Assembly: GCA_030867875.1 (NCBI GenBank)
Contig: JAOWCC010001589.1
Span: 146,541,745-146,605,744, forward strand
DNA length: 64,000 nucleotides
Direction of reading: 5' to 3'
Source: Actinernus sp. WN-2022
Taxonomy: Eukaryota > Cnidaria > Anthozoa > Actiniaria > Actinernidae
In this document: positions 51,501-54,612 of the stretch, piece after piece
Numbering within the stretch: the first letter of the stretch is position 1
Layout of the letters: every line of letters starts with the position of its first letter
Translations under genes and position numbers: made by a program
The notes under the pieces: generated by a model
Told to the model about the DNA's origin: nothing
The model's database searches: none
The model's input: the letters and a program-made list of their open reading frames with translations, nothing else

Positions 51501-53606
51501 TGAAACGTATTATTGTCGACCAAATTGCAGAGATGCAATCCGGCTATTGACTTCACGGCCGTTGAACTAAGAAATAATCGGAAATCCGCCTCAATACATT
51601 TATGCAACGGTCGTCCATTTCTTTCGGCAAACATTCACTTAGATGGACTTCGACTTCTCAGAGAAAGAGCTTCTCATTTCTACTCTCTCGTCACAACATT
51701 TACCTGTGTACTTTGCACTTGTAGTTTGTTTGTCCACAAGTTCTTCAATATCGACATCTGAGAAAACATTGTCTCCAACGGAGTTTTCTTTGAAGTTTAA
51801 AGATTTTTTAGATTTTTTGTCCTCTGAACTTTTTTTGTATGCGAGCTAAATTATTTTAAGGAAGGAAGCAGCCGCTTGTATCGCACCTCTTCTGGTTCGC
51901 CAGACTGCTGCTGCGGTGCTGGACAGCTCTCTATCTACATCTTGTAATGTTGGTATGTAATCCGGCGGAGGATTTGCAAATTCTTCGAGACTGATGGGGC
52001 GAACGCAACAAGCTAAAACCGAACTGTCTACATATATATTCTAAAGTGGTACTGTCGCAGTCCTTTCCATGGAGAACTTTGAACAAAAATAGCTGGTTTT
52101 ATTAAAATTTCCGTATCTGAGAACCAATTGACAATTTTACCAACATTTTGCATTGCATTTGACAGCGATCGAAGTTTGTTTTGAATACGCTTCATAAACC
52201 AAATCAAAATTGGCAGGCTGTCACACATCGACTCCTATTGGTCAATTAAGAATGGGTTACAAGTTAACGGAAGTCATGTGCGTGGTGGGCGGATATTCAG
52301 AAACCAGGGGTTTTCGTGCAGGCGGTCTTTAGCTCTCCTTTCTCCTTCTCCCCCTCCCCCCTCCATTTGTCATTCGATCCCAAGTCTCTATCACGCTCGG
52401 CTAATATGGCGGTTTGCTGCGCGAAAAACACCATCCACCGCGTGCAAGCAGGCTAGTCTGAAATACAGTGTTAACTGTATTTCAGAGACTCGAATGTTAA
52501 AAACAATAATAGGCGAATACCGAAAACAATAATGATTAAATTTCGGCAGAAATACCCGTCGTCCCTAGTAAACGGTGAACGTGATCGGTGCAATTCTCGA
52601 GAGACAACGCGGGTGAAAACTGACCAACTTTGCTTGTAAGGTTAGGACATTTTAATAGAGTTAATATCGCGGACCTTTGACCCAGCCTTTAATTTGTCAT
52701 CCTCTGGTTATTATAGCCACAAGTAAAGACGATAACCAAGCAACCGTATTTAACACAGACTCCGTGCTTTCTCCTGATTTGTATGGCTGTAAAAAGAAAA
52801 CAGGGCAAAAATGAGTTCTTATTTTTCTATCTTGCTGTTTAATCATACTCACTTCCAAAAGGGATATAGCAACGCTGCAGGAACAGTGACTATCAAGATA
52901 TACGGCCTCCATTCACGAACAAAATACGCCAGCACTATCAGGAGTATTGCAAACCCACTCCAGTGGAAACCGTTCCCGACACCGGCCAGCGTTCGGCGTT
53001 TCGGTCCCACTAACTCTATACAGTAGACGTACTGGGAGAGCAACATTCCCGACAGACCAAAACCAACCAGGAACCAAAGAAACGCAAAGAACGAAATGCA
53101 GTCCACAAATGACGAGGCCACTCCTGCAACGAGCTAAAAGAAGTATGATATTGGTCAATGAATAGAAAATCAGTACATTCAGCTCAGGAATAAAAATACA
53201 CACTCCTTAGTGTATGTCTTCACACTAACAGAATAGATTATTACACATGCATTACAACACAACACAAGGCTAGTTCATTGGATGAGTTCCGTCTGAAGTA
53301 CGGGAGAAGAGGGGTCTCGAATTTCGGCCAGATGAACACTCAGGATCTATATATAGACAATTATCAAAGTATTTCTACTTTTTTACAGAAGAAAGTTCAT
53401 GCGAAATATGAAAGAATGTTCAATCAATCAAACAACTATTTTTATGGCAGTTTACTTACCATTACTGTACAACAAAAAAACATGCAGTTTTTCCTTCCCC
53501 AGCTATCAGACATCATACCACCAACAAACGAACCAATCAGCATCCCTGCAAAGTAGCAAGATTGAAGAGTAGCACCCAAGTACGCTTGGTCGCAGATCAG
53601 GTTCCA
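10965..53606 (-). CDS. SLC22A-like: SLC22-family transporter gene, 3' eight exons (5' part not found)
   Basis: Eight minus-strand exons (53606-53460, 53133-52853, 49761-49519, 44112-43978, 43394-43315, 32590-32482, 13812-13740, 11237-10965) have GT-AG introns and compatible phases, and join into 446 codons plus TAA. The product has the SLC22 marks: a GxxSDxxGRK loop after TM2, a PESPRWL segment in the central cytoplasmic loop, SELFPTVLRNTAQGIGS near TM10-11, and an IPETL plus TIEDAE tail. SLC22 proteins are 12-helix plasma-membrane carriers of organic cations, anions or zwitterions. The substrate cannot be read from sequence. The family is ~550 residues, so ~100 N-terminal residues (TM1 and the extracellular loop) are missing here. 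Introns range from 326 bp to 18.7 kb. Confidence 0.93.
11240..11955. other. SLC22 intron sequence, unassigned
   Basis: This is intron between exons g and h. No element boundary is recognised. Confidence 0.5.
11960..12980. repeat. Dispersed repeat A, copy 1
   Basis: This shares long stretches with 39270-40095: a segment starting TTTTTATGGATG, one with TGGAAGATTTGAAAGTT, CTTGTAAGTA with ACTAGTAAATACTC-like sequence, and TTGTGAGCGAATTTGGAAAA. Copy 2 lies inside the TIR-bounded element 38912-41453, so copy 1 is probably a decayed relative of that element. Open frames inside have no family resemblance. Confidence 0.7.
13025..13263. mobile_element. MITE, 239 bp, 19-bp TIRs
   Basis: AATTAGTTTCCAATATGCA at 13025-13043 and its exact reverse complement at 13245-13263. 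The element is non-coding and lies in an SLC22 intron. Confidence 0.75.
13740..13812 (-). CDS. SLC22A-like: SLC22-like exon g
   Basis: A 73-bp exon. The acceptor ATCCAG ends at 13813 and the donor is GTGAGA from 13739. It completes the split Arg codon from exon f, then encodes NTAQGIGSTSARVGAMLAPY, the conserved SLC22 stretch after SELFPTVLR (TM11 region). It ends in phase 0. Confidence 0.92.
13996..14539. mobile_element. MITE family with TTTGCAC ends, long copy
   Basis: The left part has CCCTTTGCACGTTACG and GCCGCCATGTCGGTGTAC. The right part has GTACACCAACATTGCCGCC, CCCTTTG and GTGCAAACCATCTATTA, in inverted relation. A 135-bp deletion relative in opposite orientation is at 46384-46519. 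There is no ORF. Confidence 0.65.
14610..14840. repeat. Degenerate array of ATCGTGCCT / ATCATGCCT motifs
   Basis: About 18 imperfect copies of a ~10-14 bp motif (GATCATGCCT, ATCGTGCCTC, ATCGCGCC) lie in a row, with a short continuation at 15410-15436. The same motif family forms the subterminal arrays of the element at 38912-41453. Here no terminal inverted repeats were found. Confidence 0.7.
14841..15434. other. SLC22 intron stretch with a short direct repeat
   Basis: ATTCAAATTACAGAGCAGTG followed by AAGAACGTAG occurs twice, near 14903 and 14967, spaced 64 bp. Otherwise nothing is recognised; overlapping open frames at 15086-15499 show no family resemblance. Confidence 0.45.
15435..15685. 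repeat. Left-half fragment of the CACGTG MITE family
   Basis: Colinear with 2511-2768 of the MITE at 2489-3170 (GAACATGAAAACGAGGCTAC, TATCACGTGA, GGTTGACTTTAAAG). It lacks the terminal repeat on either side. Confidence 0.75.
15690..17165. other. SLC22 intron stretch, unassigned
   Basis: No family-like ORF, RNA gene or element boundary is recognised in this ~1.5 kb. Confidence 0.45.
17170..17771. repeat. Diverged copy of the CACGTG MITE family
   Basis: The right end, GGCCTTAACATGCTTGAG (17754-17771), equals the right TIR of the 2489-3170 element. The interior shares TTAAGGCGAAAATAT and several TCACGTG motifs (near 17180, 17248, 17260, 17435 and 17615). The left TIR is not recognisable. Confidence 0.65.
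17765..18500 (+). pseudogene. Decayed LINE fragments
   Basis: 17765-17905 reads as the EN-RT linker of a LINE (KPWVTLGIRKSINTKK then ISHLIRHSKKN). 18250-18420 reads as an RT C-terminus with LWNSLP and FKQRIKEY, followed by an AT/ATT-rich tail near 18425-18462. The catalytic part between them is missing. Confidence 0.6.
18690..18838 (+). pseudogene. LINE endonuclease N-terminal fragment
   Basis: The frame near 18775-18835 gives GLKVAHLNVRSRLNKLSEQ, the opening of a LINE apurinic-type endonuclease. It is cut off by the 3' end of the minus-strand LINE at 18841. Confidence 0.65.
19233..20600 (-). pseudogene. LINE reverse transcriptase (frameshifted)
   Basis: The minus strand encodes RT with DLKNAFDTVDH, a GSFLGPLLFLLY block and a catalytic FADDTN motif, followed by thumb and C-terminal region in other frames (20069-19764, 19738-19448, then to about 19233). 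Frameshifts separate the blocks, so no single product is possible. Confidence 0.85.
20601..21369 (-). pseudogene. LINE linker between endonuclease and RT (decayed)
   Basis: It lies in proper order between the endonuclease C-terminus (21796-21969) and the RT. Reading frames are short and interrupted; assignment rests on position. Confidence 0.6.
21374..21791. mobile_element. Fold-back MITE with TTAA target duplication (piggyBac-like ends)
   Basis: 418 bp, nearly entirely palindromic: arms of ~195 bp begin AGGGAACCTCGGCTGAAAAA and meet around a ~25-nt loop near 21585. TTAA flanks both ends (21370-21373 and 21792-21795). Removing one TTAA plus the element rejoins the LINE. Mirror-image ORFs of 66 and 73 codons in the arms are palindrome artefacts. 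Confidence 0.85.
21972..22918. mobile_element. Non-autonomous DNA transposon, 947 bp, TA target duplication
   Basis: TIRs start CACTCGTTCTCAATAACACG and are identical for ~33 bp, with weaker similarity for another ~90 bp. TA lies at 21970-21971 and 22919-22920. It contains a minisatellite (22440-22712). No transposase is seen. Confidence 0.8.
22440..22712. repeat. Minisatellite, five copies of a 48-60 bp unit
   Basis: Units starting CTTATACACAAACCGCTCGC begin at 22440, 22494, 22554, 22610 and 22658. Each holds AAAGTTTATGYGATTTCCC and TATTTTGAT. Unit lengths vary by indels, and there are no spacers of independent sequence. Confidence 0.85.
22921..24424. mobile_element. DNA transposon, 1504 bp, TA target duplication, 13-bp TIRs
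   Basis: AGGTTACCGGATA at the left and its reverse complement at the right, flanked by TA (22919-22920 and 24425-24426). It was inserted at the right border TA of the preceding element. A reversed, truncated relative covers 57693-58205. It contains a decayed ORF remnant. Confidence 0.8.
23240..23790 (+). pseudogene. Decayed ORF with a Cys-rich motif, possible transposase N-terminus
   Basis: The plus strand opens with a basic stretch (MGKSKREKQSPWVKHKAK), then stops and frameshifts. From 23526 it runs on as an acidic linker (SESDSDGETNSE) and a cysteine-rich block (TCSCCGTLG ... NCCES). Basic then acidic then zinc-ribbon-like order recalls N-termini of Mutator-like or related transposases. 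This is a guess from layout only; no catalytic domain is present. Confidence 0.35.
24753..26348 (+). CDS. ISL2EU transposase: THAP domain plus DDE_Tnp_4 domain
   Basis: 531 residues from ATG at 24753. An upstream ATG at 24534 lies outside the element in LINE sequence and is rejected. Residues ~1-88 form a THAP C2CH zinc finger (MPLHCCVYQC, Trp in RKEW, VCSRHF), which would bind the element's ends. Residues ~130-205 are charged and coiled-coil-like. From ~285 there is a helix-turn-helix (HLAHLFGVSQSTVSRVF) and an IS5/HARBI1-like DDE nuclease: Asp365 (IIDCTEI), Asp441 (MADKGF) and Glu487 (HIERAI), all retained. It would cut and paste the element in the nucleus. No frameshift is seen. Confidence 0.93.
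   Translation: MPLHCCVYQCTLKGYRSVSGEKISYFNFPKSEQLRKEWIVAIRRDPGKEFVLTEKTKVCSRHFRPIDLKKSLNGIVTLKKNSIPSKFSWSRESPRKRKSPKDRQSLTTTSATTSVEPSPDCVIEDPKSTEDLLKEELEELKTRNHAFEERVVGLELELNETNVENTRLDLRYRQVFIENKILKQAKIDREKEIQQLKEELESLQPRIFNLDRFNSNENIAFYTGFPNFETFMAIFEFLNSGEKGENIRYCSNKRDVPAEFYHCIEEDDSIDEVDSGSKKGRRRKLKPVEQFFMVMCRLRRGFAEHHLAHLFGVSQSTVSRVFISWINYMYLKFGQINIWPSKDVVLNTMPEAFKESYPSTRVIIDCTEIRCEMPSSLLVNTELFSAYKNHQTFKALVGIAPSGATTFISGLYTGNISDREIVIRSGFLKQNFEAGDTVMADKGFTIEDILPLGVSLNIPPFLGANAQMSAEDVIKTQKIASVRIHIERAINKIKNFRIWQGDFPLSLIGVSNLMWSVCAFLCNAHDPLISA
26500..26680. promoter_or_regulatory. Inverted repeat between the two convergent ISL2EU genes
   Basis: CCAGTGAATTTCAATA (26522-26537) mirrors TATTGAAATTCACTGG (26651-26666). 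Outside it ATAACCTTTA partly mirrors TAAAGGTTAT; inside, ATAAAGACC, AGGTATTCAAG and their complements continue the symmetry. It sits exactly in the 386-bp gap between the two stop codons, so a shared 3'-end or termination role is plausible but unproven. It could also be a small nested palindrome. Confidence 0.5.
26735..28681 (-). CDS. ISL2EU second protein: SWIM zinc finger plus YqaJ exonuclease domain
   Basis: 648 residues, one open frame. A SWIM-type finger lies near residues 200-225 (FCSCVAGKVGFCNH, the CxC...CxH pattern). The YqaJ/lambda-exonuclease fold (PD-(D/E)XK) spans ~450-610: Asp527 in SPDG, Glu543 and Lys545 in IEIK, and the QVQGQ motif at 584-588. All active-site residues are present. 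ISL2EU elements typically carry this protein next to the transposase; it is presumed to process DNA ends, but its exact job is unknown. Convergent with the transposase. The start may be slightly off, as nothing decides between nearby ATGs. Confidence 0.9.
   Translation of the reverse strand: MTIDQSEFHTCKRHFQTSSRNNLSYPFPYLAFSLQNTSDLLRNIDCTVSISRVEEYISTGRDQNIVDPDPNQIYSKRKQRQDTTSSQPLGARDTTALATVKFPTVGWSTNLQLMPLFTKAEMNIHISKTGKNVDHANKHQHSVPTGLRKAKTFLNDEYLKDIETASDNNFFFVKSLCHHSFKKNEPPHNLKVALCLLSGAVKLAFCSCVAGKVGFCNHVLALMMQLCKFTLYDCKDTKDLEKEGDMQPKIACTSSLQVWHKVGRGDKIQPKPIMDLVVKKTKLDDHTTTINSEGLKCLIYEARNNIQTQTEDEIKLKAALQKINPKMALAQIMAPTQNTEYIGTKFGQSPSGSFASYQLTFTESNFTVYCDIDCIERVSPDLVNDIQQYPKFPLLSTEQYKLPEQLDTQEKTLLEYLTVDAVKLNDIEERTRAQSTSTEWKIERRFRLTSSNFKTVCCRQRNHDNFVNSLLHPKPFTSRYTLHGKIYEPIALRQYEKYMFSTRRPIQLMKSGLVVSMDSPFLAASPDGKVIDKGCKEPFGLIEIKCPETKFRVTPLDACSDNTFCSEDIQGKPKLKKNHPYYFQVQGQMGVTRAGWCDFVIYTCIGMSIQRIKYDSHFWNTTRHKLESYYLNHFLNTAAAEYSRGRNE
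29145..29400 (-). pseudogene. LINE endonuclease N-terminal block
   Basis: The minus strand reads IGVSETWLDEST, then the HKQGGGVGLF motif, then YESLFAEII, the opening of an APE-type LINE endonuclease. It is contiguous with 24427-24610 after removing ISL2EU. The element is 5' truncated at about 29400. Confidence 0.85.
29410..30560 (+). pseudogene. Plus-strand LINE remnant (RT)
   Basis: Blocks in order: INPNKVMGPDLVSPR (RT block 1), a deletion near 29550-29600, then FGPRLFSYYVNDISDA and the palm motif YTDDTTLFYTG (YADD with A to T). Thumb fragments follow to GPVAWNTLPNEMKQ and a C-terminus near 30550. Many frameshifts. The EN fragment at 18690-18838 could be its distant 5' part, split by the minus LINE, but this is not proven. 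Confidence 0.75.
30561..31480. other. SLC22 intron stretch, unassigned
   Basis: It contains an AT-rich LINE-tail-like section to about 30860 and a short run of GCCAACGCCAAAGCC-type units at 30885-30915. No gene is recognised. Confidence 0.45.
31490..31701 (-). mobile_element. tRNA-derived SINE
   Basis: On the minus strand a tRNA-like head (31701-31623) carries an A-box-like TGGCGCAGTAGTTAACTGC (31689-31671) and a B-box GGTTCGATTCT (31646-31636). The body follows with a GGGTTCTCCGATTTTTCTCC-like segment and CAAAACCAACC. It does not end in CCA and the arms pair poorly, so it is a retroposon rather than a functional tRNA gene. The 3' boundary is approximate. Confidence 0.65.
31702..32480. other. 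SLC22 intron stretch, unassigned
   Basis: No element or gene is recognised. Confidence 0.45.
32482..32590 (-). CDS. SLC22A-like: SLC22-like exon f
   Basis: A 109-bp exon with acceptor TTTCTAG and donor GTATTA. It completes a split Asp codon from exon e, then encodes TM10 and the conserved TSELFPTVL. Its last two bases (AG) plus the A of exon g make the Arg of the family motif. It lies between two very large introns (10.7 and 18.7 kb). Confidence 0.92.
32591..33990. other. SLC22 intron stretch, unassigned
   Basis: It contains a purine-rich GGAGGCAGGAGGCCGGAGG tract near 32681-32707. No gene is recognised; a minus open frame at 33098-33379 has no family resemblance. Confidence 0.45.
34333..34925 (-). 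pseudogene. LINE 3' end inserted in the Gypsy remnant
   Basis: Minus strand: RT C-terminal domain with LYWLPIEQRIEFKILLF, APSYLKELLEPY, REPSYNL and RAFSVCAPRLWN, interrupted by in-frame stops. Then a 3' UTR with TGTAAAGCGCTCTTGG, AGCGCTATATAAAT and a short ATT tail near 34333. Same tail type as the LINE at 1891-5273. Confidence 0.8.
35049..36213 (-). pseudogene. Gypsy RNase H and integrase remnant
   Basis: From high to low coordinate the minus strand reads an RNase H piece (DVATDSNPLTYLLTTEKLSA, LSRIPF; 36213-36030), the HHCC zinc region of integrase (near 35485-35350: DKSIDLIQQRFFYTG, CEKCNKR) and an integrase core piece (KNLCKVAGTEK, STPYQ; 35180-35090). Stops and frameshifts separate them. 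Gag, protease and RT are not recognised. Confidence 0.75.
36501..36538. repeat. 38-base C homopolymer
   Basis: An uninterrupted C run, also a strong G-quadruplex/i-motif candidate. Its exact length is unreliable in most sequencing. Shorter C tracts are at 5756-5773 and 54625-54646. Confidence 0.9.
36795..37070 (-). repeat. LINE-like 3' tail and unassigned flank
   Basis: (ATA)n with AAGCCTTTATTTATAGAG on the plus strand is a reverse-complemented ATT-type retrotransposon tail. No coding part follows. Confidence 0.5.
37090..37107 (-). other. Gypsy primer-binding-like site
   Basis: On the minus strand TGGCGCCCGATAAGGAGC lies directly at the inner edge of the right-hand LTR. It resembles the Lys-tRNA primer site TGGCGCCCGAACAGGGAC with a few changes. 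Confidence 0.6.
37333..37436. mobile_element. Small MITE, ~104 bp
   Basis: TTTTAGTCATATACCACAC at the left is mirrored by GTGTGGTATATACTAAAA at the right, with inner GTGAATA / TATTCAC symmetry. There is no ORF. Confidence 0.65.
37437..38205. other. SLC22 intron stretch, unassigned
   Basis: Nothing is recognised. Confidence 0.45.
38207..38580. repeat. Tandem array, three ~124-bp units with CRE palindromes
   Basis: Units start near 38207, 38334 and 38458 with AATCACGTRACCGATGACG-type sequence. Each contains TGACGTCATC (full CRE palindrome), then a second TACGTCATC / TACTTCATT site, then CACTA and a CTGTCCAGGTTTGA-type segment. A partial unit follows at 38636-38680. Confidence 0.8.
38577..38804. 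mobile_element. MITE with 20-bp perfect TIRs and internal tandem duplication
   Basis: TAGCCTGCTTTCAGGCGGTA (38577-38596) and its exact complement (38785-38804). Inside, a ~115-bp block with a GATGGTGTTTTTTTC core and CGCAGCAAACGGATCATCG occurs twice. A related end in reverse orientation is at about 52405-52458. Confidence 0.75.
38960..39150. repeat. Left subterminal array, ATCGTGCC/ATCGAGCC motifs
   Basis: About fifteen copies on both strands of ATCGTGC and ATCGAGC cores. An internal inverted pair around 38995-39035 (GCATCGAGCATCA and its near complement) can fold. Confidence 0.75.
39180..40100. repeat. Dispersed repeat A, copy 2
   Basis: Similar to 11960-12980. The motif TTGTGAAGGAATTTGGAAA appears at both 39220 and 39989, framing the copy. 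Non-coding. Confidence 0.7.
40860..41060. repeat. Right subterminal array, ATCGTGCC/ATCGAGCC motifs
   Basis: About fourteen motif copies (CATCGAGCC, ATCGTGCCTT, CCCTCATCGAGCC). It mirrors the array at 38960-39150 within the same element. Confidence 0.75.
41460..42110. other. SLC22 intron stretch, unassigned
   Basis: Nothing is recognised. Overlapping frames on both strands near 41881-42115 are complementary shadows of each other. Confidence 0.45.
42116..43212. mobile_element. MITE, 1097 bp, TTAA target duplication (piggyBac-like ends)
   Basis: AGGGGCTCTGTTATG at the left and complement CATGACAGAGCCCCT at the right. TTAA lies on both sides (42112-42115 and 43213-43216). An open frame at 42191-42799 runs through an internal palindrome and has no family resemblance, so it is not called. 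Confidence 0.8.
42237..42388. mobile_element. Nested fold-back, ~50-bp near-perfect arms
   Basis: AGAGGTTTTGCACCACCACG... (42237-42287) is mirrored at about 42337-42388 with a ~50-nt loop. It contains CACGTG and GCCATGTTGGTGGCC. It may be a small fold-back element that landed inside the TTAA MITE. Confidence 0.7.
43315..43394 (-). CDS. SLC22A-like: SLC22-like exon e
   Basis: An 80-bp exon, acceptor TTTTCAG, donor GTTAGT. It completes the Lys codon of exon d, then encodes the cytosolic FGRRVIHGS loop and TM9. Its last G begins the Asp codon finished by exon f. Confidence 0.92.
43978..44112 (-). CDS. SLC22A-like: SLC22-like exon d
   Basis: A 135-bp exon, acceptor GGTTTAG, donor GTAAGC. It encodes TM7-TM8, with AQLAGNIYLNYAIM in the position of the family's NLGGNIYLNF. 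Both phases match its neighbours. Confidence 0.92.
44265..44546. mobile_element. MITE, ~282 bp
   Basis: CATAGTTAATAGAGTGGAGT... at the left and its complement (one mismatch in the first 22 bp) at the right. Similarity continues to AGGAAAC. No ORF. Confidence 0.7.
44618..45291. repeat. Tandem duplication of a 337-bp unit
   Basis: 44618-44954 and 44955-45291 are near identical (a few substitutions and T-run length changes). Each holds TTTATYCCGCTTGAACAAC, GTGTGTCGACACTG and GGGGGCTAACTATAAAA on the reverse strand. Non-coding apart from a shared chance frame. Confidence 0.85.
45470..47010. repeat. Large imperfect fold-back with internal hairpins
   Basis: The segment at 45526-45596 (TAAGAGCGAAT, GTAAATATCGAGCAA, TGGCCACA) recurs inverted at 46940-46980. 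Inside, 46733-46760 and 46855-46885 form ~31-bp arms around AGGCATCTCTAA. The whole looks like one old fold-back element; borders are uncertain. Fragments also recur near 48775. Confidence 0.5.
46384..46519. mobile_element. Short MITE of the TTTGCAC family
   Basis: ATAGATGGTTTGCACTC at the left, CGTAACGTGCAAAGGG at the right. It matches both ends of the element at 13996-14539 in reverse orientation with the middle missing. Confidence 0.65.
47148..47180. other. Perfect 15-bp hairpin, 3-nt loop
   Basis: ACACACGTAAAAATA, CGA, TATTTTTACGTGTGT. No nearby gene explains it; it may be a remnant of a fold-back. Confidence 0.65.
47580..48640 (-). pseudogene. Heavily decayed Gypsy gag and RT remnant
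   Basis: Read from 48640 down, the minus strand gives gag-like text (YNGLPFESEGHQKILAKII, then ERYIFS and ESIDVY). It then gives RT connection-like text (DKVKLRLREVPFMG, TNEELK, then LHQLSHVMKPICQLT), with stops and frameshifts throughout. The order gag then RT fits a Ty3/Gypsy element. The assignment is by pattern memory, without alignment. Confidence 0.5.
48253..48305. other. Perfect 15-bp inverted repeat
   Basis: GAACTAAGGTTCGGA (48253-48267) and its exact complement (48291-48305) with a 23-nt loop, inside the decayed Gypsy region. Confidence 0.65.
48645..49515. other. SLC22 intron stretch with dispersed repeat pieces
   Basis: 48871-48915 resembles 47037-47080 (GTTACATATATCATAT, then GGAACTKATGTTG). 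No gene is recognised. Confidence 0.5.
49519..49761 (-). CDS. SLC22A-like: SLC22-like exon c
   Basis: A 243-bp exon, acceptor AATTATAG, donor GTAAGT. It encodes IPESPRWLLAHGRLDEA, the family signature after TM6, the long charged cytosolic loop, and the start of TM7 (LRRWTLIMCYQW). Phases fit exons b and d. Confidence 0.94.
49840..49949. mobile_element. Fold-back MITE, 110 bp
   Basis: 31-bp arms (GTGTTTTGTTGGCGAATAAC... and complement, one mismatch) around a 48-nt loop. It lies 78 bp upstream of the exon c acceptor. Confidence 0.75.
50211..51191 (-). pseudogene. Crypton-like tyrosine recombinase (KIAA1958/DUF3504 type), partial
   Basis: An open frame of 326 codons. From about residue 42 it reads as the KIAA1958-like family: RAGINRYLT, DPVFKVANKSL, a catalytic-Arg-type FCRRGRENQRNL, then ALFQRPKRNF, PLGVNTLGSTM and TNHSVRATSITLL (the His-x-x-Arg box). 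Soon after, the sequence departs from the family and the expected C-terminal Tyr is not seen. The first ~40 residues do not resemble the family, so an upstream splice junction or decay is likely. It lies in the SLC22 intron between exons b and c, same strand. It derives from Crypton DNA transposons. Confidence 0.75.
51711..51849 (-). CDS. Possible upstream exon of the Crypton-like gene
   Basis: The minus strand reads an acidic/lysine-rich stretch then FSDVDIEELVDKQTTSAKY, the start style of KIAA1958-like proteins. It ends at a plausible donor (CAGGTAAAT). The central part that should link it to 50211-51191 is not recognised. Tentative. Confidence 0.4.
51850..52850. other. SLC22 intron stretch with a MITE end and a hairpin
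   Basis: 52405-52458 is a reverse-oriented relative of the MITE end at 38577 (TTTGCTGCGCGAAAAACACC, AGCAGGCTAG). 52457-52486 is a 13-bp perfect hairpin (TCTGAAATACAGT, loop GTTA). A short minus frame (52018-51853) encodes an unrecognised SLEEFANPPPDYIPTL peptide. Confidence 0.5.
52853..53133 (-). CDS. SLC22A-like: SLC22-like exon b
   Basis: A 281-bp exon, acceptor TTTTAG, donor GTGAGT. It encodes TM3-TM6: SSFVDCISFFAFLWFLVGFG, then YCIELVGPKRRTLAGVGNG and FVREWRPY before the loop, matching the family's YVTEWIGPSRR and WR segments. Starts in phase 0. Confidence 0.94.
53460..53606 (-). CDS. SLC22A-like: SLC22-like exon a (first recognised exon)
   Basis: A 147-bp exon, 49 codons, phase 0 on both sides, acceptor CTTTCAG, donor GTAAGT. 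It encodes WNLICDQAYL, the conserved family segment before TM2, then TM2 and the MFS loop GGMMSDSWGRKN. An acceptor precedes it, so at least one more 5' exon exists. None is recognised before 64000. Confidence 0.93.
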
Positions 53607-53869
53607 CTGAAAGAGTTAATTGAATATAATTAACATATCAGTATAGATACGTTTTGTTCAAGCTTAATCCTGGACCTATGTGTGCGTCGTCAAGCGGTAT
53701 GCAAAGGAACAATATATTTGGTGTTGGTTCTATGCATTCTTCTCGGATTTCCGTTCACATGCTATGTGTTAACAATAGCCACTCTTCAAGGCGTCTATCC
53801 TACACAAAGCATCATTATTCGAATATGATTAATATTCCATTAAATTCTCCTACTATCTTTTTGTTTAGT

Positions 53870-54543
53870 TAATGTGCGTTCGCTTCGAAATAAGTTCGCT
53901 GACTTCACTGATTACGTTCTGGACTCACAATTTGACCTGGTTGGGTTGACTGAAACTTGGTTTACTGCTGAGGATGTGGCTGCTCGTGCACTGCATGGCG
54001 ACTCCTGATGGCTACAATATTCTTGATCATCCCCGTGTGGGTCGGAGTGTTGGCGGAGGCACCGCTCTCTTATTTAGGGACACCTTGCGCGTGTCTAAGC
54101 TAGCCGCTGGTGAGAAGTCTTCATTTGAGTTTTCTAAATGGCTTGTGACATCTGGCTCCTACAGACTTCGTGCGGTAATTATCTACCGCGTGCCATATAG
54201 TGCTGAGCATCTTGTGTCAACTAATGTTTTCTTTGCTGAGTTTCCTGACTACATGGAGTCCATTATATTGGCTCCTGAAAAGCTGGTCATGATTGGAGAT
54301 TTAAATATCCATGTGGACGTGCTTGGTGACAGGGATGCAAGGAAGCTACAGGATTTATTTGAATCATTGGGTCTTCAGCAACATGTTGTGGGGGCCACTC
54401 ACATCCAAGGACACACCCTGGATCTGATTGTCACACGCAAATCGCAGTCCGTGGTCTCTATACCACGGGTTGATCGCCTATTTTCGGATCACTTTAGTGT
54501 TACTTTTAGCTTTCAAATGCCTAAGCCGGCTGTTTCTGTTTAG
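53870..54543 (+). pseudogene. LINE endonuclease domain (frameshifted)
   Basis: It begins NVRSLRNKFADF and LVGLTETWF in one frame. After a shift near 53975 it continues GGGTALLFRDTL, IGDLNIHVD and LFSDHFSV, the standard APE-endonuclease motif series, to a stop at 54541. Confidence 0.85.
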
Positions 54544-54612
54544 GAACATAGCTATAGGAATATTAAAGCTGTTGACATTGATCAACTAAGGAAAGATCTT
54601 AGTGACTCTGAG

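Noticed and set aside
53654..53872. Possible SLC22 N-terminal exon just upstream of exon a
   Set aside because: The frame is on the plus strand, and no minus-strand segment here shows the expected TM1 or Cys-rich loop.
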